From Mucilaginibacter sp. PPCGB 2223 (lineage in GTDB: Bacteria; Bacteroidota; Bacteroidia; Sphingobacteriales; Sphingobacteriaceae), in assembly GCF_001705515.1 (NCBI RefSeq), contig NZ_MDJS01000002.1, forward strand, positions 310,001 through 374,000: DNA of 64,000 nucleotides, given 5' to 3'. Every line of letters begins with the position of its first letter. Within the stretch, counting starts at the first letter, position 1. Shown here one piece after another: positions 7,423 to 17,022 of the stretch. The notes beneath the pieces were generated by a model that saw nothing but the letters and a program-made list of their open reading frames with translations, made no database searches and was not told the DNA's origin. Made by a program: the position numbers and the translations under genes.

Positions 7423-9534
7423 ATGTTACCGCTCAAAACCTTCCGCCATGTAGCCGGTGTGTGCCTTTGTTTGCTATTAGCCTGGCTGTCAAATGCCGCG
7501 AACGCGCAAAGCGCCGATAAATTCTTCCCGAAAGCCGACCTGATGCCGATAGGCTCATATTATTATCCCGAGCAATGGCCGCACGAATACTGGGCGCGCG
7601 ACCTGAAAAAAATGGCCGAGGTCGGTTTTGATTTTACGCACTTTGGCGAATTTGCCTGGGCATTTATCGAACCCGAAGAAGGCCATTTTGATTTTAAATG
7701 GCTCGATGAAGCCGTTGAGCTTGCACACCAGAACGGCATCAAGGTAATCATGTGCACCTCGTCGCCCACGCCGCCGGTTTGGCTGGAGCAAAAGCACCCC
7801 GAAGTTTTGATGGTGAACGAACTTGGCGTGACCATGCAGCATGGTTCGCGGCAACAGTGCAGCTGGTCGAGCCCGGTGTACCGCGAGTATGTGAGCAAAA
7901 TGGTTGAAGCCATTGCCAGGCATTACGCCACCGATAAACGCATATGGGGCTGGCAACTGGATAACGAGCCATCGCACTACGGGCAATATGATTACAGTCC
8001 GGCGGCGCAAGCCAGCTTTCAAAAATGGTTGAAGAACAAGTATCACGATATAGAAACCCTCAATAAAACTTGGGGAACAGCCTTTTGGAGCATCCGCTAC
8101 AGCGATTTTAGCCAGGTACGCTGCCCGAACAATAAAGAGCTCATCGCGCAGGCAAACCCTGCTGCCATATTGGATTTTAAACGCTTCAGCGCGGATGAAG
8201 TGACCGGGTTTATGGGCATGCAGTACGATATCCTGCGTAAGTACATTTTGCCTGAGCAATGGATAACTACCAACCTGATGCCTACGCACGACCAGGTCGA
8301 CCCTACCCGCTTTACCAATCTCGACTTTGTGACTTATACCAAATACCTGGTTGCCGGGTACGATAAAGGTTTGGGCCCGCAAGGTTTCAGGATGGGATCG
8401 CCAACCAGCATCGCTTTCTCGAATGACCTGTTCAGGCCGATAAACGGCACGACCGGCGTAATGGAACTGCAGCCCGGCCAGGTAAATTGGGGTAAATTCA
8501 ATTCGCAGCCTATGCCCGGCGTGGTGCGTATGTGGATATGGCATGCTTTCGCCGGCGGCAATAAATTTGTTTGCAACTACCGGTTTAAGCAACCACTTAC
8601 CGGCGGCGAGCAATACCATTACGGCATCATAGGCACCGACGGCGTTACGCCGAGCCGCAGCGGGCAGGAGTACATCAAGGTGATCAAAGAGATGAAGAGC
8701 CTCAAAAAGGATTACGACCCGAACGCCAAAATGCCAAAGGACTATGCTTCCAGATTGACAGCGGTACTGTATAACCCCGATAACCGCTGGGAAGAAGATA
8801 ACCAGCCGCAAACCAACCAATGGAACTTTATGGATCACCTGATGCGTTATTACGGTGCCTTGAAAGAGCTGAACTGCCCGGTTGACGTGATTACCGAGAA
8901 TAAAGACTTCGGCAAATATCCCGTGATGATCGCTCCGGCATACGAACTGCTGGACGCCAAACTGGTTGAACGCTGGACGCAGTACGTTGAGAATGGTGGT
9001 CACCTTGTACTCAGTTGCCGTACCGGGCAAAAAGACCGTAACGACAAACTGTGGGAGATGCATTACTCCGAGCCGATCTCTAAACTCATTGGCGCTAAGG
9101 TTTCGTTTTACGATTTGCTGCCCGATACCGTTTGGGGTACTGTAAAAATGGGCCTGAAAACCTATAAATGGAACAACTGGGCCGATGTGGTCGACCCGGT
9201 GCCGGGTACCGAAACCTGGGCAAGTTACAGCAACCAGTACTACGCAGGCCGTGCCGCTGTGATCAACCATAAGTTAGGCAAAGGCACAGTTACATTTGTT
9301 GGCCCGGATACCGATGACGGCGAGCTTGAAAAAGCCACTTTGAAAAAGGTTTACGAGCAGGCCGGTATCCCGGTAGCCAATTTACCCAAAGGTGTGATAC
9401 TCGAGTGGCGCGACGGCTTTTGGGTGGGCGTAAACTACTCGGCCAAACCGTACCTTGTGCCTATCCCGGCAACGGCTAAAATACTGATCGGTAGTAAAAT
9501 ACTCAACCCGGCCGATGTGGTTGTTTGGAAATAG
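7423..9534 (+). CDS. Beta-galactosidase, glycoside hydrolase family 42
   Basis: Hydrolyses terminal beta-galactosides. The 703-residue protein has a signal peptide ending near NAANAQ, so it is exported to the periplasm or surface. The GH42 barrel begins with IGSYYYPEQWP. The acid/base glutamate is Glu182 in WQLDNEPSHYG, and the probable nucleophile is Glu348 in GVMELQPGQ. Trimerisation-like and small C-terminal domains follow (VLYNPDNRWEEDN from about 450, and a final beta domain). It is followed after 35 bases by purU, which is functionally unrelated. It has no SusCD or regulator beside it. Confidence 0.9.
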   Translation: MLPLKTFRHVAGVCLCLLLAWLSNAANAQSADKFFPKADLMPIGSYYYPEQWPHEYWARDLKKMAEVGFDFTHFGEFAWAFIEPEEGHFDFKWLDEAVELAHQNGIKVIMCTSSPTPPVWLEQKHPEVLMVNELGVTMQHGSRQQCSWSSPVYREYVSKMVEAIARHYATDKRIWGWQLDNEPSHYGQYDYSPAAQASFQKWLKNKYHDIETLNKTWGTAFWSIRYSDFSQVRCPNNKELIAQANPAAILDFKRFSADEVTGFMGMQYDILRKYILPEQWITTNLMPTHDQVDPTRFTNLDFVTYTKYLVAGYDKGLGPQGFRMGSPTSIAFSNDLFRPINGTTGVMELQPGQVNWGKFNSQPMPGVVRMWIWHAFAGGNKFVCNYRFKQPLTGGEQYHYGIIGTDGVTPSRSGQEYIKVIKEMKSLKKDYDPNAKMPKDYASRLTAVLYNPDNRWEEDNQPQTNQWNFMDHLMRYYGALKELNCPVDVITENKDFGKYPVMIAPAYELLDAKLVERWTQYVENGGHLVLSCRTGQKDRNDKLWEMHYSEPISKLIGAKVSFYDLLPDTVWGTVKMGLKTYKWNNWADVVDPVPGTETWASYSNQYYAGRAAVINHKLGKGTVTFVGPDTDDGELEKATLKKVYEQAGIPVANLPKGVILEWRDGFWVGVNYSAKPYLVPIPATAKILIGSKILNPADVVVWK

Positions 9535-9569
9535 TGCTTTTATTCAATGTTTTTGTTTTTATTTGAAGC

Positions 9570-10397
9570 ATGATCATCGTTATACAATGCCCGGATAAGG
9601 TTGGATTGGTAGCGGCCATATCGGGCGTGATAGCTAACGAAAGGCTCAATATCATATCCATGCGTGAGCATGTGGATGCAATTGAGAACCGGTTTTTTGT
9701 ACGGATAGAGGTAGCGCAAAGTAGTGTAAGCGACGAGTTTGAACAGAAACTGCGCAATGTACTGCCTCATAATGCTACGATCACCATCAACCCCGAACCG
9801 CAAAAACGCATTGTGGTAATGGTAACCAAAGAATACCATTGCCTGGCCGACATTTTGATACGCAATTACTTTGGTACCCTTGGAGCTAATCTGCTCTGCG
9901 TTATCGGCAATCATAACAACCTGCAAAACATTTGCGAGCGCTTTGGCGTGCCGTTCTTTTGGCTATCGCACGAAGAAAAAAGCAAAGAACGATTTGAAGA
10001 TGAAATAGGCGAAGTGATCACACAATATGATCCGGATTATGTAGTGCTGGCTAAATTTATGCGCATTTTATCTCCGGGGTTTACTGCACGGTTTGCCGGG
10101 AAGCTCATCAATATCCACCACTCGTTTTTACCGGCATTCATCGGCGCTAATCCTTACCGGCAGGCGTTTGAACGCGGTGTGAAACTTATTGGCGCCACGG
10201 CGCATTTTGTGACTGACGACCTGGACGAAGGCCCGATCATCGCTCAGCAGATCATTCCCGTTGATCACAGTTTTACCACAGCCGATATGGTAAAAGCCGG
10301 TAAAGAGATCGAAACATCCGTATTGGCAAAAGCCCTGCAGTTGGTGTTCGATGACCGCGTGTTTGTTTACAAGAACAAGACCGTAGTGTTCGAATAA
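9570..10397 (+). CDS. purU: Formyltetrahydrofolate deformylase
   Basis: Releases formate and tetrahydrofolate from 10-formyl-THF, supplying formate for purine synthesis and balancing one-carbon pools. It has 275 residues, typical length. The N-terminal ACT domain (IIVIQCPDKVGLVAAISGVI) covers about residues 1-80. The C-terminal formyl-transferase fold has NIHHSFLPAFIGANPY and the catalytic Asp region THFVTDD-like AHFVTDDLDEGPII. It follows the GH42 gene on the same strand and converges with the pirin gene. Confidence 0.94.
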   Translation: MIIVIQCPDKVGLVAAISGVIANERLNIISMREHVDAIENRFFVRIEVAQSSVSDEFEQKLRNVLPHNATITINPEPQKRIVVMVTKEYHCLADILIRNYFGTLGANLLCVIGNHNNLQNICERFGVPFFWLSHEEKSKERFEDEIGEVITQYDPDYVVLAKFMRILSPGFTARFAGKLINIHHSFLPAFIGANPYRQAFERGVKLIGATAHFVTDDLDEGPIIAQQIIPVDHSFTTADMVKAGKEIETSVLAKALQLVFDDRVFVYKNKTVVFE

Positions 10398-10400
10398 ATA

Positions 10401-11297
10401 CTAATTATGCGGCTTTAGGTTTGGATTTTCCAGCGGCAGCGGTACAAAATCCGTTTCGCCGGGTACCCGGTCAAATTGCTGATCGCGCCAGCGTTGTTTG
10501 GCCTGCTCTATCTTTTCGCGGTCGGTCGCTACAAAATTCCAGTAAATAAAACGCTCTTCGGCAAAAGGCTCGCCGCCAAAAAAGTAAATGGTGGTATCAG
10601 GGTTCATGGTAAACTCGCACAGCGTATTGTCTTTAGCTACCAGCAACTCCTTGGGTTCGAAGGTTGTCTCCTCGCTTTCAATACTCCCATCCAAAATATA
10701 TAAACCGGCCTCGCCGTATAATTCGTTGCCAATTTTTACCGTTTGCCGCGATTTGCTTTTCAATTCTAAAAAATACAGCTTGCTGTAAACCGGCACAGGC
10801 GATTTTTTGCCCATCACTTCGCCTGCGATGAGCCGGTAAGCTATACCGTCTGTTTCCCAGTAAGGCAGCTCTTCGGCATTAGCGTGGAAGAATGTCGGCT
10901 CCATCTCTTCAAACTCTTTTGGCAGGGCAACCCATATCTGTAAACCGTGCAGGCTCTTTTCGCCATCACGTAAACGCGCGGGTGTCCGCTCCGAATGTAC
11001 AATGCCTTTGCCGGCGGTCATCCAGTTTACCTGTCCGGGCGTAATTTCCATTTCGGTGCCCAGGCTGTCCTTATGCATCACATTACCGTCGAACAAAAAG
11101 GTGAGCGTCGATAAGCCGATATGCGGGTGTGGCGGGATATCAAAATTTTGCCCCGCAGGCATAGTTGCCGGGCCCATATGATCGATAAAGATAAACGGCC
11201 CAACCATGCGCTTATCCTTAAAGGGCAGCAAACGGCCAACCATAAAATTGCCGATGTTGCGCGGGCGTTCTTCAATAATGAGATTGATGTTAGACAT
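10401..11297 (-). CDS. Pirin family protein
   Basis: Bicupin of the pirin family; members bind a metal and some oxidise quercetin, while others have regulatory roles. The 298 residues include the N-terminal metal site PPHPHIGLSTLTF and the third ligand region GKGIVHSERTP. The C-terminal cupin runs from about 175 to 275. It converges with purU, with three bases between the two stops. The substrate cannot be told from sequence. Confidence 0.92.
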   Translation of the reverse strand: MSNINLIIEERPRNIGNFMVGRLLPFKDKRMVGPFIFIDHMGPATMPAGQNFDIPPHPHIGLSTLTFLFDGNVMHKDSLGTEMEITPGQVNWMTAGKGIVHSERTPARLRDGEKSLHGLQIWVALPKEFEEMEPTFFHANAEELPYWETDGIAYRLIAGEVMGKKSPVPVYSKLYFLELKSKSRQTVKIGNELYGEAGLYILDGSIESEETTFEPKELLVAKDNTLCEFTMNPDTTIYFFGGEPFAEERFIYWNFVATDREKIEQAKQRWRDQQFDRVPGETDFVPLPLENPNLKPHN

Positions 11298-11782
11298 AGG
11301 TATTCTTCGGTGTTTTTAAAGTATCAAGTCGCAAGTATCAGGTATCAAGTATGCCTTTTATAGTCTTGTTACTTGATACTAACTACTTGCTACTAAAAGC
11401 ACATGGGTAAATATGGGTATTTTTACTATACTTTCTATCAAATATGCCCCTATATGCCCTAATTGCGGCTTTTGTGTTTTTTGTACCCATAAAAACACAT
11501 GGGTACTCATGGGTATAACATGGGCATACCCATGTCTCACCATCATAACAGACCAATAAACTAATGAACACATCAACCAATGAACAAAAGCAGGGGGGAT
11601 ATTGTAAGAAATTTTTCGGTGTTCTATACTTTTTTCCAATCCGCTTGGCCTATGTTCATTCTTGCAATCTGTGCATTTTCATGATACAAGATACAAAATT
11701 TCCGCTACATTACCCGCTTTTATTGCCTTTAAAGCGTAAAATTATTATATTCACTTTCGTTAACAACTGACCCTTTTTTTAC
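11298..11782. other. 485-base divergent intergenic region with repeat words
   Basis: No gene is supported here; reading frames are low quality. 11321-11352 holds a direct repeat of the type GTATCAAGT, and 11369-11395 holds its inverse ACTTGATAC, so the RNA could fold back. 11403-11533 holds five copies of ATGGGTA (or ATGGGCA) and two of TACCCAT with 10-11 base spacing. The remaining 200 bases before the M28 peptidase are AT-rich with no clear promoter match. Confidence 0.6.
11403..11533. repeat. Helically phased ATGGGTA heptamer cluster
   Basis: ATGGGTA starts at 11403, 11413, 11499 and 11509, with ATGGGCA at 11520; the inverse TACCCAT starts at 11484 and 11527. Neighbouring direct copies are 10 or 11 bases apart, one helical turn. 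The cluster sits between the divergent pirin and M28 peptidase genes, 250-380 bases before the peptidase start. It may be a protein-binding array or simply a degenerate tandem repeat. Confidence 0.5.
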
Positions 11783-14014
11783 ATGAACAAACTGTACGCC
11801 CTTAGTGTGGCCGCGCTGTTGATTGCTCCATGCGCCGTGGCACAAAAAACGATTACCGGTTTTACCGGCCAGTCATTGGCTGCCGAGATCAAAGCCGAAA
11901 CGCAATTCGATCAGTCGCTTAGTGCGCAACGCATTGGCGAAACCATTAAGCTGTTGTCATCCCAGCCGCACCATATTGGTTCGCCGGGAGGTAAGGCCGA
12001 CGCCGGTATAATTCTCGAAAAGCTTAAAAGCTACGGTTTTGATGCTCATATCGAAACCTATAACGTGCTTTTCCCCACGCCTAAAACCCGTGTACTCGAA
12101 ATGACCGGGCCAACAAAATATACTGCCATTTTAAAAGAGCCGGCTTTAAAAGAAGATGCCACCAGTGGCCAGGACGGCCAATTACCAATATATAATGCCT
12201 GGAGCGCCGATGGTGATGTTACTGCCGAACTGGTATTTGTAAATTACGGCATCCCTGAAGATTACGAAAAGCTTGATGCCATGGGCATCAGCGTAAAGGG
12301 TAAAATTGTCATAGCCAAATACGGGCATTCGTGGCGCGGTATTAAACCTAAAGTAGCGCAGGAACATGGCGCCATAGGTTGTATTATCTACAGCGACCCT
12401 AAAGACGATGGCTATTACCAGGGCGATGTTTATCCTAAAGGGGCCTTTAAAAACGAATACGGAGCTCAGCGCGGCTCCGTAATGGATATGGTAATCTATC
12501 CGGGCGATCCCTTAACCCCTGGTATAGGCGCCACCAAAGATGCTGTTCGCTTAAAACGTGAAAACGCCACTAACTTGTTAAAGATCCCGGTACTGCCCAT
12601 CAGCTATCATGATGCGCAGCCTTTACTGGCTGCACTTGAGGGGCCCGTTGCACCCGACGACTGGCGTGGCGCGTTACCATTCACTTACCACGTAGGCCCG
12701 GGCAAAGCTGTGGTACATTTAAAACTCGAGTTCGATTGGAAAATGGTGCCCGCTTATGACGTGATCGGCATGGTAAAAGGCTCAGCTTACCCCGACGAGT
12801 GGGTAGTGCGGGGCAACCACCACGATGCTTGGGTAAACGGTGCCGGCGACCCGCTAAGTGGGCAGGCTGCAATGGATGATGAAGCCAAGGCCATAGGCGA
12901 CCTGTTAAAAACAGGCTGGAAACCTAAACGCACCTTGGTATATTGCGCCTGGGACGGCGAAGAACCCGGGCTGATGGGCTCGACCGAATGGGCCGAGGAC
13001 CACGGCAAAGAATTGCAGCAAAAAGCCGTAGTATATATTAATTCGGATGGCAACGGCCGTGGATTCCTGGGTGCATCGGGTTCGCATGCCCTGGAGGGCT
13101 TTGTTGACGAAATAGCTCACGATGTAACAGACCCGCAAACTAAGGTAAGCGTGTACGAGCGCAGCCATGCCCGCGAAATAGTGAATGCTGCAACATCAAA
13201 GGCTAAAAAGGAAGCTATGGAACGTAAAACCATCCGTATTGGCGCTATGGGATCAGGCTCTGATTATTCGTCGTTTTTACAACACCTGGGCGTGCCCTCT
13301 CTCGATTTTGGTTTCGGCGGCGAAGATCCGGGAGGCGAATACCACTCGGTTTACGATTCGTACGATGATTATGTGCGTTTCAAGGATCCGAATTTTCAAT
13401 ACGGCGTGGCACTGGCGCAAACCGCGGGGCGTGCAGCGCTCCGAATGGCCAATGCCGACCTGTTGCCATTTGATTTCCGCAGTCTGTATAAAACCATTAA
13501 CCGTTACAGTACCGAAGTTGCCGACCTGACAGATGCCATGCGCGAAAACACATCGGTTGATAATCAGGCAATCAGGGCGAACAATTACCAGTTAGCCGCC
13601 GATCCGACAAAATCAGTAAAGCCGCCTGTGGCTAAAGCCGATGTACCTTATCTTGATTTTTCACCGCTCCAAAACGCCCTGCACAAGCTGGAAAAAAGTG
13701 CCAACGATATGGCCGAGATATGGAGCAAAGCCACAAAAACGGGCGGCGATAATGAGGCGTTGAATAAAAAACTGTACCAGGCCGAGCAACAATTGCTTTC
13801 GGCAGACGGCCTGCCTCGCCGGGGCTGGTACAAGCATACCATTTATGCTCCTGGCTTTTATACCGGTTATGGCGTTAAAACCTTACCCGGCATACGCGAA
13901 GCCATCGAGCAGCGCAACTTTACGGAGGCGCAGCAGCAGATAGTAGTAGTGGCACAACAACTTAACCGGTTAGCCGATTATTTAAGCGCGTCTGCAACAC
14001 CCGCGATGCCATAA
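11783..14014 (+). CDS. M28 family zinc metallopeptidase (glutamate carboxypeptidase II-like)
   Basis: Exported peptidase related to PSMA/NAALADase. The 743 residues start with a signal peptide ending near CAVAQ. A PA domain follows (about 150-290), then the M28 catalytic domain and a helical C-terminal dimerisation domain (about 560-740). Zinc ligands expected from the family are all present: His and Asp in NHHDAWVNGAGDPLSG, the Glu pair in WDGEEPGLMGSTEW, Asp in YINSDGNGRG, and His in GEYHSVYDSYDDY. It likely trims C-terminal acidic or other residues from imported peptides. It converges with gltX. Confidence 0.93.
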   Translation: MNKLYALSVAALLIAPCAVAQKTITGFTGQSLAAEIKAETQFDQSLSAQRIGETIKLLSSQPHHIGSPGGKADAGIILEKLKSYGFDAHIETYNVLFPTPKTRVLEMTGPTKYTAILKEPALKEDATSGQDGQLPIYNAWSADGDVTAELVFVNYGIPEDYEKLDAMGISVKGKIVIAKYGHSWRGIKPKVAQEHGAIGCIIYSDPKDDGYYQGDVYPKGAFKNEYGAQRGSVMDMVIYPGDPLTPGIGATKDAVRLKRENATNLLKIPVLPISYHDAQPLLAALEGPVAPDDWRGALPFTYHVGPGKAVVHLKLEFDWKMVPAYDVIGMVKGSAYPDEWVVRGNHHDAWVNGAGDPLSGQAAMDDEAKAIGDLLKTGWKPKRTLVYCAWDGEEPGLMGSTEWAEDHGKELQQKAVVYINSDGNGRGFLGASGSHALEGFVDEIAHDVTDPQTKVSVYERSHAREIVNAATSKAKKEAMERKTIRIGAMGSGSDYSSFLQHLGVPSLDFGFGGEDPGGEYHSVYDSYDDYVRFKDPNFQYGVALAQTAGRAALRMANADLLPFDFRSLYKTINRYSTEVADLTDAMRENTSVDNQAIRANNYQLAADPTKSVKPPVAKADVPYLDFSPLQNALHKLEKSANDMAEIWSKATKTGGDNEALNKKLYQAEQQLLSADGLPRRGWYKHTIYAPGFYTGYGVKTLPGIREAIEQRNFTEAQQQIVVVAQQLNRLADYLSASATPAMP

Positions 14015-14023
14015 AGAGTTTTT

Positions 14024-14056
14024 AGCTTTGACAACTTTAAAAAAGTTGTCAAAGCT
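14024..14056. terminator. Perfect 15-base inverted repeat between convergent M28 and gltX genes
   Basis: Arms AGCTTTGACAACTTT (14024-14038) and its exact complement (14042-14056) flank a three-base loop, filling nearly the whole gap between two convergent genes. No long T tract follows on either strand, so it is not a textbook rho-independent terminator. Its position fits a shared bidirectional transcription stop. Confidence 0.55.
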
Positions 14057-15580
14057 TCATAGTGCGTTAAAAGCCACCAATGCCTTTTCTATCCGCGCCA
14101 CAGTTTCCTGCTTACCTAATAGGGCCGCAATATCAAAAACATGCGGGCCGAATTTGCCGCCCACCAGCATAATGCGGAAAGGCAGCATTACATCGCCAAT
14201 TTTAAAGCCTTTTTCGTCGGTAAGATACTTAAACAATATCTCTAACTGCATCGGTTCCCAAACCTCCGCTTCATCAAAACGGGTGATCAGTTCGCTAAAA
14301 AAGAGCGTTTTCTCATCGGTCCATTTTGGTTTAACGGCGACCAGATCGTATTGCACCGGTGCCTCAAAAAAGTACAAGGTTTGTGTATAAAAATCATTCA
14401 ATAAGGTGCAGCGGTCTTTAACAGCCTCTATCACTTTAACCAGATAGTCATCGTTGGTAACAGTAATGGCATGACGGTCTAAAACACCTATAACACTCTC
14501 TGCCAACTGCTCACCGCTCATCTTCTTTATCCACTCTGCATTAAACCACTTGGCCTTTTCAAAATCAAATTTAGCCCCGGCCTTGTTCACCCGCTCAATC
14601 GAAAATGCATTGATCAGTTCGCCCATGGTAAATATTTCCTGGTCGGTACCGCTGTTCCAGCCCAACATGGCCAACAGGTTTAAAAACGCTTCGGGTAAAA
14701 AACCCATCTCGCGGAAGCCCGGTGTCAGTTCGCCGGTTTTATCATCGAGCCAGTCCATAGCATACACCGGGAAGCCGAATTTGGCCCCGTCGCGCTTGCT
14801 CAGCTTACCGTGCCCGTCGGGTTTTAATATCAAAGGCAGGTGCGCCCATTGCGGCATATGTTGTTCCCATCCTAAATACTTCCACAGCAGCAGGTGCACC
14901 GGCGCCGATGGCAGCCACTCTTCACCGCGGAAAGCATGGCTTATCTTCATCAGGTAATCGTCGACCACAACCGCTAAATGGTAGGTAGGCATCCCGTCGG
15001 CTTTGAGCAAAACCTTATCGTCAACCTGGTTGGTATCAAAGCTCACATCGCCGCGTATCATATCGGTAAAACGCACGGTTTCATCGGCAGGCATTTTTAT
15101 CCGGATAACATGCGGCGTACCATTGTCCAGCATCAGATCAACATCGTGCTCGCTCAGGCTTAACGAGTTGCGCAGCTGGCTGCGGTATACATGCCCGTAT
15201 TGAAAATTAGGTATTTCCTTGCGGTTTTTATCGAGTTCTTCGGGCGTGTCAAAAGCATAGTAGGCGTGGCCCTGGGCAACCAGGCGCTCGGCGTACTCGC
15301 GGTAAAGCGCTTTGCGCTCGCTTTGGCGGTAAGGTGCATACTGGCCGCCAATGCCCGGGCCCTCGTCGGGGTTCAGCCCGCACCATTGCAGGCAGTCCAG
15401 AATGTATTGTTCGGCGCCTTCAACATAACGGCTTTGGTCGGTATCTTCGATACGCAGCACAAAAGTGCCGTTATGCTTTTTCGCAAAAAGGTAATTGAAC
15501 AGCACGGTGCGCACACCGCCCAGGTGTAAACCACCTGTCGGGCTGGGCGCAAAACGGACGCGGACATTGGATTGTGACAT
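14057..15580 (-). CDS. gltX: Glutamate-tRNA ligase
   Basis: Charges tRNA-Glu with glutamate. The start was placed at the ATG giving MSQSNVRVRFAPSPTGGLHLGG, yielding 507 residues as usual; the frame extends 29 codons upstream but those codons come from the ATTTCGG repeat and are not conserved-looking. The class I HIGH-like motif is HLGG, and the KMSKS-like motif is KLSKRDG. The anticodon-binding domain fills the last third. It is monocistronic and convergent with the peptidase gene. Confidence 0.95.
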   Translation of the reverse strand: MSQSNVRVRFAPSPTGGLHLGGVRTVLFNYLFAKKHNGTFVLRIEDTDQSRYVEGAEQYILDCLQWCGLNPDEGPGIGGQYAPYRQSERKALYREYAERLVAQGHAYYAFDTPEELDKNRKEIPNFQYGHVYRSQLRNSLSLSEHDVDLMLDNGTPHVIRIKMPADETVRFTDMIRGDVSFDTNQVDDKVLLKADGMPTYHLAVVVDDYLMKISHAFRGEEWLPSAPVHLLLWKYLGWEQHMPQWAHLPLILKPDGHGKLSKRDGAKFGFPVYAMDWLDDKTGELTPGFREMGFLPEAFLNLLAMLGWNSGTDQEIFTMGELINAFSIERVNKAGAKFDFEKAKWFNAEWIKKMSGEQLAESVIGVLDRHAITVTNDDYLVKVIEAVKDRCTLLNDFYTQTLYFFEAPVQYDLVAVKPKWTDEKTLFFSELITRFDEAEVWEPMQLEILFKYLTDEKGFKIGDVMLPFRIMLVGGKFGPHVFDIAALLGKQETVARIEKALVAFNAL

Positions 15581-15593
15581 GGGGCAAAAGTAA

Positions 15594-15794
15594 GGATTTC
15601 GGATTTCGGATTTTCGATTTCGGATGTTCAATTTCGGATTTACCCGATTTTCCTCATAAAATTGCAACGGGGTGAGAAAAATATATTAAATATACACGGT
15701 CATTGCTTCTTAACTCACAGTATTGACACTTTGAGAAAATCCGAAATCCCAAATCCGACACCCGAAATATGAAAATCCAAAATGAAATCGTTTA
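15594..15794. repeat. ATTTCGGATTT tandem words and their inverse upstream of gltX
   Basis: 15594-15645 contains five or six imperfect copies of ATTTCGG. 15733-15785 contains the inverse word CCGAAAT in several copies. The two blocks face each other across about 90 bases between the divergent gltX and kinase genes. This is a low-complexity repeat of the type common in Sphingobacteriaceae intergenic DNA, and it gives rise to a false N-terminal extension of gltX. Confidence 0.6.
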
Positions 15795-15807
15795 ATTTGG
15801 ATTACCG

Positions 15808-17022
15808 ATGAACCCATACGAACGTAAACGCCGCTGGAAATATCTGTTACTCGCTTTTGCCGTAGTTATCGCTATCGGCTCGCTGCTCTACACCCGTTAC
15901 CTGGTGAGGGGCATAGCCAAAAGCGAGCGTACGCGCGCGCAATTATGGGCGCTGAGCGTTAAAATGCTGCTTGCGGCCGATGATAATGATTCGTTTAACT
16001 TTATCACCACCGTCCGCGATAGCCTGGTAGTGCCCGCTATCGTGGTTGATGATAAAGGCGATATCCTGTTTGCCCGCGGATTGGATAGCACACGAACTTA
16101 CATCCAGCCTGCCGTAGGCGCCAAGCCCGATAAAAAAGCCCTGCGATACGACCCGCAATATTACAAAGCGCAACTGGAGTACATGCGCGAGCAGCACGGC
16201 CCCATCAAGATAGATACCTTTAGCGGGCAGTACTGGCTGGTATATTACCAGGATTCGGCCTTGCTAACCCAGTTAAAAGTTTTTCCGTACATACAGCTTA
16301 CGGTTATCGCGGTATTTCTGCTGGTGGCTTATACGGCGTTCAGCTCATCGCGCAAATCGGAGCAGAACCAGGTATGGGTAGGGCTGGCCAAAGAGACGGC
16401 CCATCAGTTGGGTACACCCATCTCGTCGCTCATGGCCTGGATCGAGCTCATTAAAGATAAATTTTCGGCCGAAGAAGACCCGCTTATCGCCGAAATGGAA
16501 AACGATGTGAAACGCCTGGAGATCGTTGCCGACCGTTTCTCGAAGATCGGCTCCAAACCCAAACTCGAGAATCATTCGGTATACGAGGTGGTCAAAGAGT
16601 ATGTAGACTACTTCAAGGTTCGGGTGAGCAACAAGATACACTTTGAGGTTGTCGGCGATCCGCATCTCGAGGCTGCTTTGAACGTGCCGCTGTTTGCCTG
16701 GGTGCTCGAAAATTTATTAAAGAACGCCATCAACGCCATCGAAGAGAGCGGCACCATCCGCATAGAGGTAGGGCAAAACCAGGTAAAAAAGCAGGTGTTT
16801 ATCGATGTATCTGATACCGGTAAGGGTATCCCGCGTTCAAAATTCGTCACCGTTTTTCAGCCGGGTTATACTACCCGCAAACGGGGATGGGGCCTGGGCC
16901 TTTCGTTGGCCAAGCGGATGGTGGAGAACTACCATAACGGCCAGATCTATGTAAAAGACTCCGAATTAGGCAAGGGCACCACCTTCCGCATCGCATTAAA
17001 AAATCAAACTACCGAATCATGA
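15808..17022 (+). CDS. Sensor histidine kinase
   Basis: Membrane sensor kinase of 404 residues. One transmembrane helix is at about 10-30 and a second at about 160-180, with an extracytoplasmic domain between them. The H box is AKETAHQLGTPISSL, followed by the N box NLLKNAINAIEE, G1 VSDTGKGIP and G2 GWGLGLSL. No response regulator gene is adjacent, so its partner is elsewhere. Its stop overlaps the start of the DinB-like gene by four bases, and that gene overlaps the thioesterase gene, forming a coupled three-gene operon. Confidence 0.92.
   Translation: MNPYERKRRWKYLLLAFAVVIAIGSLLYTRYLVRGIAKSERTRAQLWALSVKMLLAADDNDSFNFITTVRDSLVVPAIVVDDKGDILFARGLDSTRTYIQPAVGAKPDKKALRYDPQYYKAQLEYMREQHGPIKIDTFSGQYWLVYYQDSALLTQLKVFPYIQLTVIAVFLLVAYTAFSSSRKSEQNQVWVGLAKETAHQLGTPISSLMAWIELIKDKFSAEEDPLIAEMENDVKRLEIVADRFSKIGSKPKLENHSVYEVVKEYVDYFKVRVSNKIHFEVVGDPHLEAALNVPLFAWVLENLLKNAINAIEESGTIRIEVGQNQVKKQVFIDVSDTGKGIPRSKFVTVFQPGYTTRKRGWGLGLSLAKRMVENYHNGQIYVKDSELGKGTTFRIALKNQTTES

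Noticed and set aside
7555..9270. Minus-strand reading frame of 571 codons opposite the GH42 gene
   Set aside because: It lies entirely inside a gene with full GH42 motifs and has a composition typical of antisense shadows; no domain is visible.
11379..11639. Frames of 86 and 65 codons between pirin and the M28 peptidase
   Set aside because: They arise from the ATGGGTA/TACCCAT words and have no protein-like features.
15581..15667. 29-codon extension of gltX
   Set aside because: The residues come from an ATTTCGG repeat, and the conserved start MSQSN fits the family.
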